Below are positions 1 through 9,700 of a stretch of 64,000 nt of DNA, in pieces; position 1 is the first letter of the stretch, and every line of letters starts with the position of its first letter. A program made the translations under genes and the position numbers. Below the pieces are notes generated by a model that had not been told where the DNA came from, did no database searches, and was given only the letters and a program-made list of their open reading frames with translations. The stretch is from Nanobdellota archaeon (GTDB lineage: Archaea; Nanobdellota; Nanobdellia; Pacearchaeales; GW2011-AR1). The stretch spans positions 17,944-81,943 of the forward strand of contig JAUSIK010000016.1 of the NCBI GenBank assembly GCA_030648155.1. Direction: 5' to 3'.

Positions 1-62
1 CTTAAAGATAGGTTATGAAACTCTATCAACAAAGTTTTTAATATCTGAATCTATAGATTTAC

Positions 63-1868
63 ATGCAAGAAATAAAAATAGGAAAAAAGGAATGGAATCT
101 TGACTTGTTTTTCAAAGGGGGCGAGAAAGATGTAGAGAAAGATAAAGAAAGAGTTAAAAAGAGATCTGATGAATTTGTAAAGAAATGGAAAAATAGAGAT
201 GAATATTTGAAAAATCCTAAAGTTCTCAAAGATGCTTTGGATGATTATAATGATTTGATTGAGAATTATGGAAATTCTGGAAACGCCGGATATTACTTTT
301 ATTTAAGAAACTTTCAGGATCAAATTGATCCAAAAATTAAGGCGGAAAATAATAAAATGGAAGAGTTTGGAAGGAAAATAGATAATGAAATCCAATTTTT
401 TAGCCATAGAATATCTAAAATTCCTGAAAAAGAACAGAAGAAATTTTTAGATTATTCTGGCTTGAAAACTTATAGCCACTGGCTTGAAAAGTCATTTAAA
501 AACGCAAAATATCTTCTTTCCGAAGATGAAGAGAAGATAATGAATTTAATGTCTTCTAGTGCTTATAGTAAATGGGTCGATATGGTCTCCAGTTTCCTCG
601 CAAAAGAGGAAAAAGAAATTTTAAATAAAGAAGGTAAGAAGGATAAGAAAAGCTTTTCTGAAATATTGAATATGATGAGCGACCAAAATAAAAAAGTAAG
701 GGATGATGCTGGAAGCGCATTTAATGAAATTTTAGCAAAAAATGCAGATTCGGCTGAAGCAGAAATAAATGCCATACTTTCTACAAAAAAAACGGAAGAT
801 GAATTAAGAAAAATGCCGAGGCCTGATTTTTCAAGGCATTTAGGAGATGATATTGATTCAGAAATAGTGGATGTTTTAATAAATACTGTTTCTTCAAAAT
901 TTAATATTGCGAAGAGATTTTATGCTTTAAAAGCCAAATTACTTGGAATGGATAAACTAGAATATCATGAAAGAAACGTTCCTTATGGCAAAATCGAGAA
1001 GAAATATACTTATGAAGAATCTGTACTTTTAGTTGATAAAGTCTTTAATAATTTGGATAAGGAATTTGGATTGATTTTCAAGGATTTTGTAGAAAGCGGA
1101 AAAATTGATGTTTATCCTAAAAAAGGAAAAATGAGCGGTGCTTTTTGCTGTCATAACATAAAATCACAGCCTACCTATTTAATGCTGAACCATACGGATA
1201 GATTTGAGGATGTAAGAATAATTGCTCATGAAGTTGGACATGGAATAAATAATGAATTAATGAGAAAAAACCAAAATGCATTGAATTTTGGGACGCCACT
1301 ATCAACTGCAGAAGTAGCAAGTACTTTTATGGAGGACTTTGTTTTAAGAGAATTAGAAAAGGATTCGAATGATGAATTGAAACTTGTTATTATGATGAAT
1401 GCCCTTAATAATGATATTTCTACAATATTTAGACAGACTGCCTGCTATAAATTTGAAAAAGATTTACATTCCAGATTTAGAGAAAAAGGGTATTTATCCA
1501 AAGAAGAGATTGGAAAAATATTTCAGAAAAATATGGCTAGTTATATGGGTGATGCGGTTGAACAATCTAGCGGAAGTGAAAATTGGTGGGTTTACTGGAA
1601 TCACATTAGAAATTTCTTTTATGTTTACTCTTATTCTTCAGGACTATTAATATCTAAGGCCATGCAACGCGCAGTTAGACAAGATAAAAAATTTATTATA
1701 AAAGTGAAAGAGTTTTTGTCTTCTGGAAAGTCTTCTTCCCCAAAAGATATTTTTCTTAAAATGGGAATTAACATTGGGAATAGAAAATTTTGGGAAGAAG
1801 GGCTAGCAGAAGTTGAGGATTTATTGAATGAGGCTGAAAAGCTGGCAAAGAAATTAGGGAAAGTATAG
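63..1868 (+). CDS. M3-family oligoendopeptidase (PepF-like)
   Basis: 601 aa; zinc-protease motif RIIAHEVGHGINNE (HExxH) and M3-like C-terminal region. Confidence 0.88.
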   Translation: MQEIKIGKKEWNLDLFFKGGEKDVEKDKERVKKRSDEFVKKWKNRDEYLKNPKVLKDALDDYNDLIENYGNSGNAGYYFYLRNFQDQIDPKIKAENNKMEEFGRKIDNEIQFFSHRISKIPEKEQKKFLDYSGLKTYSHWLEKSFKNAKYLLSEDEEKIMNLMSSSAYSKWVDMVSSFLAKEEKEILNKEGKKDKKSFSEILNMMSDQNKKVRDDAGSAFNEILAKNADSAEAEINAILSTKKTEDELRKMPRPDFSRHLGDDIDSEIVDVLINTVSSKFNIAKRFYALKAKLLGMDKLEYHERNVPYGKIEKKYTYEESVLLVDKVFNNLDKEFGLIFKDFVESGKIDVYPKKGKMSGAFCCHNIKSQPTYLMLNHTDRFEDVRIIAHEVGHGINNELMRKNQNALNFGTPLSTAEVASTFMEDFVLRELEKDSNDELKLVIMMNALNNDISTIFRQTACYKFEKDLHSRFREKGYLSKEEIGKIFQKNMASYMGDAVEQSSGSENWWVYWNHIRNFFYVYSYSSGLLISKAMQRAVRQDKKFIIKVKEFLSSGKSSSPKDIFLKMGINIGNRKFWEEGLAEVEDLLNEAEKLAKKLGKV

Positions 1869-1907
1869 GAAGGCTAATTTTAAATATTAATAGACAAAGT
1901 AAAATTT

Positions 1908-2480
1908 ATGAAAATAATAAAAAAAGAAGAATTTTTAGAGAATTTGGAATTTTATTTTAGAGAGATAAGGGAGGGGAAGATATTTGTTTATCCTACCGAT
2001 ACTATTTATGGAATAGGGTGCGATGCAACTAATGATGATTCGGTAAATAAAATAAGGCAAATTAAGAAAAGAGATGAAAAGCCATTTTCAATCATTGCTC
2101 CAAGCAAAGATTGGATAAAGAAAGATTGTGTTGTTGATGATAATTCTGAAAAATGGCTGAATAAATTGCCTGGAGCTTACACGTTAATACTTGAGTTAAG
2201 AAACTGGGTTGCTGTCAGTGATAAGGTCAATTTTGGATTTGATAGCATTGGAGTAAGGATTCCTGATCATTGGATAAGCAGGGTTATTGAAAATTACGGA
2301 AAGCCTTTTGTAACAACTTCAGTTAATATTAGCGGTGAACCATTTATAAAAAATATAGATAATGTTCCGCCAGAGATGAAAGATGAGATAGATTATGCAA
2401 TCGATGAAGGAAATATTGAAGGAAATCCCAGTACGATTGTAAAGCTAATTAATGGTGTGGAAGAGATAATAAGGAGATGA
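1908..2480 (+). CDS. Sua5/YciO/YrdC family protein (threonylcarbamoyl-AMP synthase-like)
   Basis: 190 aa; FVYPTDTIYGIGCDA, KKRDEKPFSII, TSVNISGEP motifs. Confidence 0.88.
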   Translation: MKIIKKEEFLENLEFYFREIREGKIFVYPTDTIYGIGCDATNDDSVNKIRQIKKRDEKPFSIIAPSKDWIKKDCVVDDNSEKWLNKLPGAYTLILELRNWVAVSDKVNFGFDSIGVRIPDHWISRVIENYGKPFVTTSVNISGEPFIKNIDNVPPEMKDEIDYAIDEGNIEGNPSTIVKLINGVEEIIRR

Positions 2481-2518
2481 TTCCATAAAGTATATTAACC
2501 CTTAAAATTACCTTTTTT

Positions 2519-3484
2519 ATGCGACTGTTTTTTAGAAAAAAGAAGGCGCCAGAGCTTACTGGCGTTGAAGAAGCAAAGAAATGGATTAATTCAGATGTTT
2601 TAAGTTTGGAAAAGTTAAGAGGGAAAGTAGTACTATTGGATTTTTGGACCTACTCTTGTGTAAACTGTATAAGAACATTGCCTGCTTTAAAAGATATTTG
2701 GGAGAAATATAAGAATAAAAGATTTGTAATTATTGGAGTTCATACTCCTGAATTTGAATTTGAAAAAGAAATAGGAAACGTTAAATTTGCAGTTAAAAAA
2801 CATGGAATCAAATACCCGGTTGTTAATGATCCTGATAGAAAAAATTGGAATAATTATGGGGACAGTTATTGGCCAAGAGCTGCGCTGATAAATGCCGAAG
2901 GGGAAGTTATTTTTGACCACATTGGAGAAGGAGGGTATGATGAAATTGAGAAAAAAATTATCGAAGAATTAGTTAGGCTAAATGAAATTGATGAAGAAAG
3001 CATTAATAATATAAATGACGAAATGAAACAGTATGATAAAAGTCTTTCAAAAGAAACTTATTTAGGAACATTAAGAACCAAAGGATTTAATTCTAGGGTT
3101 GTTTGCAAGCCTGGGACCTGCAACGAATATATTGACATTGGAAGATATGAAAAAGATAAGGTTAATTTGCAAGGGCAATGGAATCCTGATAAAGAATTTA
3201 TTGAATTTGAAGGAAAAGATGGATATATCGCATTGAAATTTTATGCATCAGAAGTTAACTTAGTTTTATCTGGAATTGGAACTGCTGAAATATTACTCGA
3301 TGGAGCGCCTCTAAATAAAAAAAACGCTGGAAAAGATATTTATTTTCTAGGAAAGAAAAGCTATGTCAAAGTAGAAGGAGATGATATGTATAATTTAGTC
3401 AATAATAAAGGAGATTATATAGAAGGTATTTTGAAAATTATTCCTTTTAAAAGAATGAAAGCTTATGTTTTTAGTTTTGGGTGA
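2519..3484 (+). CDS. Thioredoxin-like (TlpA/DipZ C-terminal-like) protein
   Basis: LLDFWTYSCVNCIRTLP active site (CVNC) plus a C-terminal beta-rich domain like the DipZ C-terminus. Confidence 0.8.
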   Translation: MRLFFRKKKAPELTGVEEAKKWINSDVLSLEKLRGKVVLLDFWTYSCVNCIRTLPALKDIWEKYKNKRFVIIGVHTPEFEFEKEIGNVKFAVKKHGIKYPVVNDPDRKNWNNYGDSYWPRAALINAEGEVIFDHIGEGGYDEIEKKIIEELVRLNEIDEESINNINDEMKQYDKSLSKETYLGTLRTKGFNSRVVCKPGTCNEYIDIGRYEKDKVNLQGQWNPDKEFIEFEGKDGYIALKFYASEVNLVLSGIGTAEILLDGAPLNKKNAGKDIYFLGKKSYVKVEGDDMYNLVNNKGDYIEGILKIIPFKRMKAYVFSFG

Positions 3485-3490
3485 TTTAAA

Positions 3491-3925
3491 CTAGTCTATA
3501 TTGTATTTAATGCAATTAATATTTGATATTTTAATTTGTTTTTCTATATAATTTTGCATGTTTTTTGCATCGATGAAGTCAACATTTCTTTTTTGGCATC
3601 TTTCTTCTAATAATTTATTATTAATATTTAAATAAATGATGAAGTCTGAGTCTAGGACAACCGTTCCAAATAAAGGCCTGCTTTTTACAACTTTTATTCT
3701 TTGATTTACTAATTGAGTCATATAATTACCTATCTCAACTGTCCAAGGGGATTGACAAACATATTCCTTTTCTTTTTTAGATAATGCTGGAAAGACTAAT
3801 GCATCCATATCTAGGGCACCTTCAATTTTTTCAACTAACGTTGTCTTGCCAATACAGGTTGTACCTAAAACTAATATTCTTTTATCTTTATTTTTCTCTA
3901 TAAGATATCTCAATTGCTGAATCAT
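3491..3925 (-). CDS. P-loop NTPase / nucleotide-kinase-like protein
   Basis: N-terminal RILVLGTTCIGKTTLVEKI Walker A. Confidence 0.6.
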   Translation of the reverse strand: MIQQLRYLIEKNKDKRILVLGTTCIGKTTLVEKIEGALDMDALVFPALSKKEKEYVCQSPWTVEIGNYMTQLVNQRIKVVKSRPLFGTVVLDSDFIIYLNINNKLLEERCQKRNVDFIDAKNMQNYIEKQIKISNINCIKYNID

Positions 3926-3995
3926 TATTAGAAATAACTTAATGAATTTAAAAAGGTTCAGATAAATTTAAATATGGAGTTTAACTTAATGAAAC

Positions 3996-4913
3996 ATGCA
4001 AAAGAGAATATTTGGATTAGCGGGTTTTGCTATTGCCGTATTGCTTGTTTCTAGTTTTTTTGTAATTGCACTTGAAACAGATAATGGAATAGAAGAAACT
4101 AAAAGGAATGATTATAATGCGAGATTAGGCCATATTAACTGTAGAGTTGACTTGACTAATGGACAAATTGATTTATTGTCTGATGTTGACCCTAATTTAA
4201 CTATGTATAAAGAGAAACTTGATGCGGATTATGCTAAGCTAAAAGAACTTGCTGATGCGATGAACCATAAGGAATTTAGCACTTATATTACCACCACATT
4301 TAAAGAAAATTTAAAAAATTCAGTAATGGCAGTAAATAAGGCTAAAGTAGATTTTAGAAAGAGTAATTTAACTTCTGATGAAAAGAAAACTGTCAGGGAT
4401 GGGAATAAGAAAGTTATCGCGGAATATGCCGATTGTATTAACAAAGCTGATAAGGACTTATCTGAAAAAAGAACTGGACATTTAACTGCTTGGATAAACA
4501 AGTGGAATAATGTTATATCTAAAATGAAAGAAAAAGGCCATAATACGACTGAAATGGAACTTGTTGTTATGGACGCTCAAAGTAAACTAATGCCGATTTT
4601 GGATACTATAAAAAACGCTAGTTCAAAAGAAGCAAGAAAAACTGCTATGGAAAACGCTAGGAATTTACATTTACATTTATGGGCTAGATTTGAAATTGCA
4701 AGAATAGAAAGTTATTTGATGTCTATAGAGGAAGAAGCAGTGGCTAAAGGATTCCAAACAGAAGTAGATGCCATAAATGCAAGATTAGATGAAGCTGGAA
4801 AATTAGCTATTTCAGGAAAGAGATATAAAGATGGTGAATTTGATACCGTGTGGAGTGCGATTAAAGAATCTGCTAAAATGCTAAAGGATTTAAATAAAAA
4901 ATTAAGAGTATAA
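3996..4913 (+). CDS. Exported helical protein of unknown function
   Basis: 305 aa; N-terminal signal peptide/TM followed by helix-rich sequence. Confidence 0.6.
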   Translation: MQKRIFGLAGFAIAVLLVSSFFVIALETDNGIEETKRNDYNARLGHINCRVDLTNGQIDLLSDVDPNLTMYKEKLDADYAKLKELADAMNHKEFSTYITTTFKENLKNSVMAVNKAKVDFRKSNLTSDEKKTVRDGNKKVIAEYADCINKADKDLSEKRTGHLTAWINKWNNVISKMKEKGHNTTEMELVVMDAQSKLMPILDTIKNASSKEARKTAMENARNLHLHLWARFEIARIESYLMSIEEEAVAKGFQTEVDAINARLDEAGKLAISGKRYKDGEFDTVWSAIKESAKMLKDLNKKLRV

Positions 4914-4914
4914 A

Positions 4915-5181
4915 ATGGAAGAAGAACAAAATAACACGGTTAATAATGGAAAGAAAAGCAATAAGTTAATTTGGATTGTTTCCATAGTTATAATATTGGG
5001 AATTTTATTCTTTGCGTTCAAGGGGGGAGATAAAGAAGAAAGTAATATTAATGATAATGACCAAACCGCCGATGATCAAGAAGTAAACGAGATAGATGGT
5101 CTTGATGTCGGTGATAATCCCGACATAGGGGTTGATGACTTTAATTCATTGCTAGTTTCACAAGAGGAGATAGCTGGATAA
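4915..5181 (+). CDS. Small single-TM membrane protein
   Basis: 88 aa; TM segment LIWIVSIVIILGILFFAF; follows the preceding gene by 1 nt. Confidence 0.55.
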   Translation: MEEEQNNTVNNGKKSNKLIWIVSIVIILGILFFAFKGGDKEESNINDNDQTADDQEVNEIDGLDVGDNPDIGVDDFNSLLVSQEEIAG

Positions 5182-5190
5182 GGGGGGAAA

Positions 5191-5277
5191 ATGAGAAAGA
5201 CAATAAGAAAATCAAGAAGAAAAAGAAGACTGCTGAAATTGTCCAAGGGAAAAGGCAGAAAAAGACTTAAGAAATAA
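5191..5277 (+). CDS. Very basic 28-aa peptide (MRKTIRKSRRKRRLLKLSKGKGRKRLKK)
   Basis: ATG preceded by a purine-rich SD-like AGGGGGGAAA and TAA stop; not in the supplied ORF track because of its size. Confidence 0.45.
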   Translation: MRKTIRKSRRKRRLLKLSKGKGRKRLKK

Positions 5278-5304
5278 TTATAAACCTTAAAATAATCTAT
5301 TTTT

Positions 5305-5559
5305 ATGGCAAATTTAGACGAGAAACTTGCGGAATACTTTGGCAAAGGTTTTCATGAACATAGTAGGAAAGACAGGGGTGGAATTAGTGGATATATAATG
5401 GAGATAGAATTAAGGAAAGAAAATGAAGGGCAGATATTTTTATTATATGATCCTACTAAAAATAGATGTAGGGAAAGAACTCAAAAGGATATTAATGAGT
5501 ATAAACAAGCAGATGTCTTAGAATTTTTAAGAAATAGTAGAAAAGATAAAAAAGCTTAA
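5305..5559 (+). CDS. Hypothetical protein
   Basis: 84-aa ORF with an upstream TATA-like sequence. Confidence 0.45.
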   Translation: MANLDEKLAEYFGKGFHEHSRKDRGGISGYIMEIELRKENEGQIFLLYDPTKNRCRERTQKDINEYKQADVLEFLRNSRKDKKA

Positions 5560-5798
5560 ACTACAGCTTCTAAGGAGTCTTCGTCAAATGGAGCATAGGC
5601 AACGGTATTGCCTTTTTTATCCAGTATTTCAACATGGTAACGGCCGTTGGGCAGTAGGATGTTAATTTTTCCAATCATGCCTTTGGTTATTTTAGGAGGA
5701 TTTTCTAAATCTTCCTCTGAATTATGATATTCAATATATTCTGGATCAGGATCTTGGAGAAGCTTTACTTTTTGATGGCGCTTGAATTTAGTCTGCAT
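5556..5798 (-). CDS. Hypothetical protein (SH3-like beta barrel?)
   Basis: 80 aa; HQKVKLLQDPDPEYIEYH...GMIGKINILLPNGRYHVEILD. Confidence 0.5.
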   Translation of the reverse strand: MQTKFKRHQKVKLLQDPDPEYIEYHNSEEDLENPPKITKGMIGKINILLPNGRYHVEILDKKGNTVAYAPFDEDSLEAVV

Positions 5799-5799
5799 A

Positions 5800-6075
5800 T
5801 TAATGTTTCTTTCTTCTAGATATTTTTCTTTTATTACTTTTAATAGAGTTTGGCGATGGTTTAATGGAATGATTCGAATATAGCATTAAGTAAATTATTT
5901 CTAATATTCCTATCGTATTTATTACTAACATTATCACAAACCATGCTGGCTGATTTGATTTAGCTGATTTCCATAATGCCAGGCCTTTCCAAATAAGGCT
6001 CCAAATAATTAAAATTCCAAGAATTTGAGGAGAGATGTTTAATTGATCAGCAAGAGTTTGCAGTACCATGTCCAA
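5800..6075 (-). CDS. DUF5652-like small membrane protein
   Basis: WSLIWKGLALWKSAKSNQPAWFVIMLVINTIGILEIIYL motif. Confidence 0.65.
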   Translation of the reverse strand: MDMVLQTLADQLNISPQILGILIIWSLIWKGLALWKSAKSNQPAWFVIMLVINTIGILEIIYLMLYSNHSIKPSPNSIKSNKRKISRRKKH

Positions 6076-6205
6076 GTGAAGCCCCTTTTGCTTATAAAGG
6101 TTTTTGATAATTTTTTTAGTTTATAAAGAATTTTTTTATCACTTAAAAAATAAGACGAAATTCTTTTTGTTTTTTTTCGACGATATAAATATTTATAACG
6201 AAATG

Positions 6206-6213
6206 TTTAAATA
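6206..6213 (+). promoter_or_regulatory. TATA-box-like element of the nrdR-nrdJ operon
   Basis: TTTAAATA 25 bp upstream of the first NrdR-box-like palindrome. Confidence 0.45.
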
Positions 6214-6237
6214 TCATTGTGAATAAATTTAACAATA

Positions 6238-6253
6238 ACACAAGAACTTGTGG
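6238..6253 (+). promoter_or_regulatory. NrdR-box-like palindrome 1
   Basis: ACACAAGAACTTGTGG; 12/16 match to recalled NrdR-box consensus acaCwAtATaTwGtgt. Confidence 0.5.
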
Positions 6254-6268
6254 TATAATAATAAAAAA

Positions 6269-6284
6269 ACACAACATATTGTGC
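6269..6284 (+). promoter_or_regulatory. NrdR-box-like palindrome 2
   Basis: ACACAACATATTGTGC; 14/16 match to the consensus, exactly 31 bp from box 1. Confidence 0.6.
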
Positions 6285-6307
6285 TTAAAAAAAGAAGTGA
6301 AAGATGT

Positions 6308-6751
6308 ATGCTCTGCCCTTACTGCTTACACGATAATAGTAAAGTAATAGACAAAAGAAATACAGAAGAAATAATAAGACGGAGAAGAGAGTGCTTAAAG
6401 TGTGAAAAGCGCTTTAACACAAGAGAGGCTGTTGAAAGAGCTGAACTTCGAGTCATAAAAAAGGACGGCCGAAGAGAGGAGTTTAATAGGGAAAAAATAA
6501 AGAAGGGAATATTGAGGGCTTGTGAAAAGAGGCCTATTGGCGATGAGGTAATTGAAAAGATGATAGGAAAAATTGAGGAGAAAATACGAAGGCAAGGAGC
6601 AGATATTAAAACTAGTTTTATTGGAGAGGTAGTTGCCAGGGAGTTAAAAAAGACTGATAAAATAGCATATATTAGGTTTGCTTCAGTTTACAAAGATTTT
6701 GCTGATCTTGAAGACTTTAAGAATGAAATAAAGGGGCTGATAAACAAATAA
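6308..6751 (+). CDS. nrdR: NrdR-type transcriptional regulator (zinc ribbon + ATP-cone)
   Basis: MLCPYCLHDNSKVIDKR...RRRRECLKCEKRF zinc ribbon then RVIKKDGRREEFNREKIKKGI ATP-cone; ATG at 6308 preferred over the track start (TTG at 6248), which lies inside box 1. Confidence 0.85.
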   Translation: MLCPYCLHDNSKVIDKRNTEEIIRRRRECLKCEKRFNTREAVERAELRVIKKDGRREEFNREKIKKGILRACEKRPIGDEVIEKMIGKIEEKIRRQGADIKTSFIGEVVARELKKTDKIAYIRFASVYKDFADLEDFKNEIKGLINK

Positions 6752-9700
6752 TGGCAAACGAATATAATGGAAATGAGGTGAATGGGAATGGTTATCATGA
6801 AAATGGCAATGGAGATAATGGCTATCATGATAAAAAACCTATTTTTAATCAAAAAACAGAGTTTGTAAAAATACCAATGCAAATAGATAGATACTTCACT
6901 CAAGAAGGAAAAAGTCCTTTCGTATTTGACATGTTTGGAAGACCGATAAAATGGCTTTCAGAAAGTGTTACTGTAACTGATGATATGGGAAAAGTTGTAT
7001 TCACCCAGCCTAATGTTAGAAGACCTGATTTTTGGAGCGCTTTGGCAATAAAAGTAGTTGCAAGTAAATATTTCTGGGGGGATCAGTTAAAAGGGGAAAG
7101 GGAAAATAGCGCTGAACAATTAGTTGGAAGAGTTTCTAGATTTATTGGAAGGCAAGCCTTAAAACAAGGGTACTTTGATGAAAATAAAAGCAACATCTTA
7201 GAGAATGAAGTAGCTTCTATATGCTTAAATCAACTTTGCGTTTTTAATTCTCCAGTTTGGTTCAATGCAGGAATTAATGAGTATAATCCAGAAGCAGGAG
7301 GGGTGTCGGCCTATATATGGGATTCTCAAACTGAAAGTGCAATTAAATCCCATAAGGGTATGGATAGGCCTCAATGTTCTGCTTGTTTTATATTGAGCAT
7401 CGAGGATAATATGGATTCTATTATGGCTGTACAAGTTGCAGAGGCTAATTTGTTTAAAGCGGGATCTGGAACTGGGACAAATCGATCCCCTTTAAGATCA
7501 AGCAAAGAAAGATTGACTGGGGGAGGAAGAGCTTCGGGCCCTGTTAGTTTTATGAAAGGATATGATGCATATGCTGGAATTATTAAATCTGGGGGAAAGA
7601 CAAGAAGAGCTGCAAAAATGGAGATATTAAACATTGACCATCCTGATATTATTGAATTTATAGAGTCCAAGCAAAAAGAAGAAAAGAAGGCGTGGGCTTT
7701 AATTGAACAAGGATATACTGGCGGAATGAATGGGGAAGCATATGGGAGCGTTGCTTTTCAAAATTGCAACATGTCTGTAAGGGTCAGTGATGAATTTATG
7801 GAACAAGTTAAAAAAAATGGTGAATGGAACACCTTAAATGTAATAGATAAAAAAGTCTGTGAAACTCATAAAGCGAGAGATATTTTAAATAAAATTGCGG
7901 AAGGAACTTGGATATGCGGTGACCCTGGAGTGCAATGTGATGGTGTTATTCAAAAATACCACACTTGTAAAAATTCAGGAAGAATAAATGCAACTAATCC
8001 ATGCGTTACTGGAGATACTAAGGTCTTAATGAAAGATGGAAAATGGAGAAGGATAGATTCTTTCTTAGAGGAGGAGATTGAAATATTAACTAATACTGGA
8101 ATTATTGCAGAATCGATGATTAATGGTTCATTTAGTACAGGTAAAAAACCGGTCTATAGATTAACTACAAAATCAGGATATGAAATTAAGTTAACTGCGG
8201 ATCATAAGGTATTTACCGTTAATAGAGGTTTTATTCAGGCTTGCGAGTTAACAAAGGATGATTATGTTTTATTGCCTAATTATCAAGTTGGAGCTATTAT
8301 TGAGCCAAAAGATAAAACATTCTATCAAATGGTAGGAGTGTATTTAGGGGATGGACATGGAAACAATGGAAGCGGTAGAGGTATTCAAATTACCATGGAC
8401 AAAGAAAATGAAAGGCCTATATTGGAAAAATTTGCGGAATATGTTGGAAGCAATTATGAAAGAATTACTCATCAAAATCATCCTGCCACTGTAAGAATTA
8501 CACCCACTTCTTGTAAATATCAAATTACTAATATAGGTGTAGTTAAAAAATTTAGTGAAGTAGTTAATTTATCATTGTTAGGACATCAAAAATGTATTTC
8601 AGAGCATATTTTTAATTTGCCTTTAGGCGAGCAGAAATATATTCTTCAAGGTTTATTTACTGCTGATGGAACAGTTGCAAATTATGGGGAAAAAGCACAA
8701 TATGTGTCACTAGATTCTACAAGCCTGCAATTATTGAAAGACGTTCAAATACTTTTATTAGGGTTTGGAATAAAAAGCAAGTTGTATAAAAATAGAAGAG
8801 CTGGAAAATTGAAAGGTTTTCTTCCAGATGGAAATGGCGGGCTAAAAGAATATGACTTAAAAGAGATGAACTCATTGAGAATTTCTAGATCAGGCAGAAT
8901 TAAATTTGAAAAGCTAATAGGATTTATGCCGGAATCTAAAAAGGCTGAAAAACTTAGAAAATTAAATGAACAAGTAAGCACTTATAACGACAAACCTTTT
9001 GATGCAATAAACACTTTAGAATATATAGGAGAAGAAGAGGTATATGATCTTACAGAACCATTAACTCATTCCTTTGTAGCTAATGGAGTAACTATTCATA
9101 ATTGCAGTGAGTATCTGTTTTTAGACGACACGGCGTGTAATTTAGCGTCGATAAACTTGTTAAAGTTTAGATCAAATGAGGGAGGATTTGATGTTGAAGG
9201 TTTCAAAAAAGTTGTTAAATATTTCATAAGCGCGATGGATATATTGGTAGATGGCGCAAGCTATCCCACTGAAAAAATTGCAGAGCGATCGCATATATTT
9301 AGAACTCTTGGTTTAGGCTATGCTAATCTTGGTGCATTATTAATGAGTCTAGGACTACCTTATGATTCGGAAGAAGGAAGGGCTGTTGCTGCTGCAATAA
9401 CTGCAATAATGTGCGGAGAGGCTTACAAGACTTCAGCTGAACTTGCTAGAATGGTTGGTCCATTTCCTGGGTTTATGGAAAATAGAGATTCAATGCTTGA
9501 GGTTATTAAAATGCAAAGGAATCATGTAAAGGATATTGATGTTGAAAAAATTCCAGCTGATTTAAGAGATCTTGTTAATGTCGCATGGGATTGTTGGAGT
9601 GAGGCATTGGAGATAGGAGAGAAATATGGATTTAGAAATGCTCAAGTTTGTGTATTGGCGCCAACAGGTACGATTGCATTTCTAATGGATTGTGATACTA

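Noticed and set aside
1399-1650. 83-aa overlapping same-strand ORF inside the M3 peptidase gene
   Set aside because: Alternative frame of a well-supported gene with no homology signal.
7225-7670. Antisense ORFs in the track inside nrdJ, rpoB, rpoA, EF-2, smc and other genes
   Set aside because: They lie opposite strongly supported coding sequence and show no recognisable domains; regarded as spurious.
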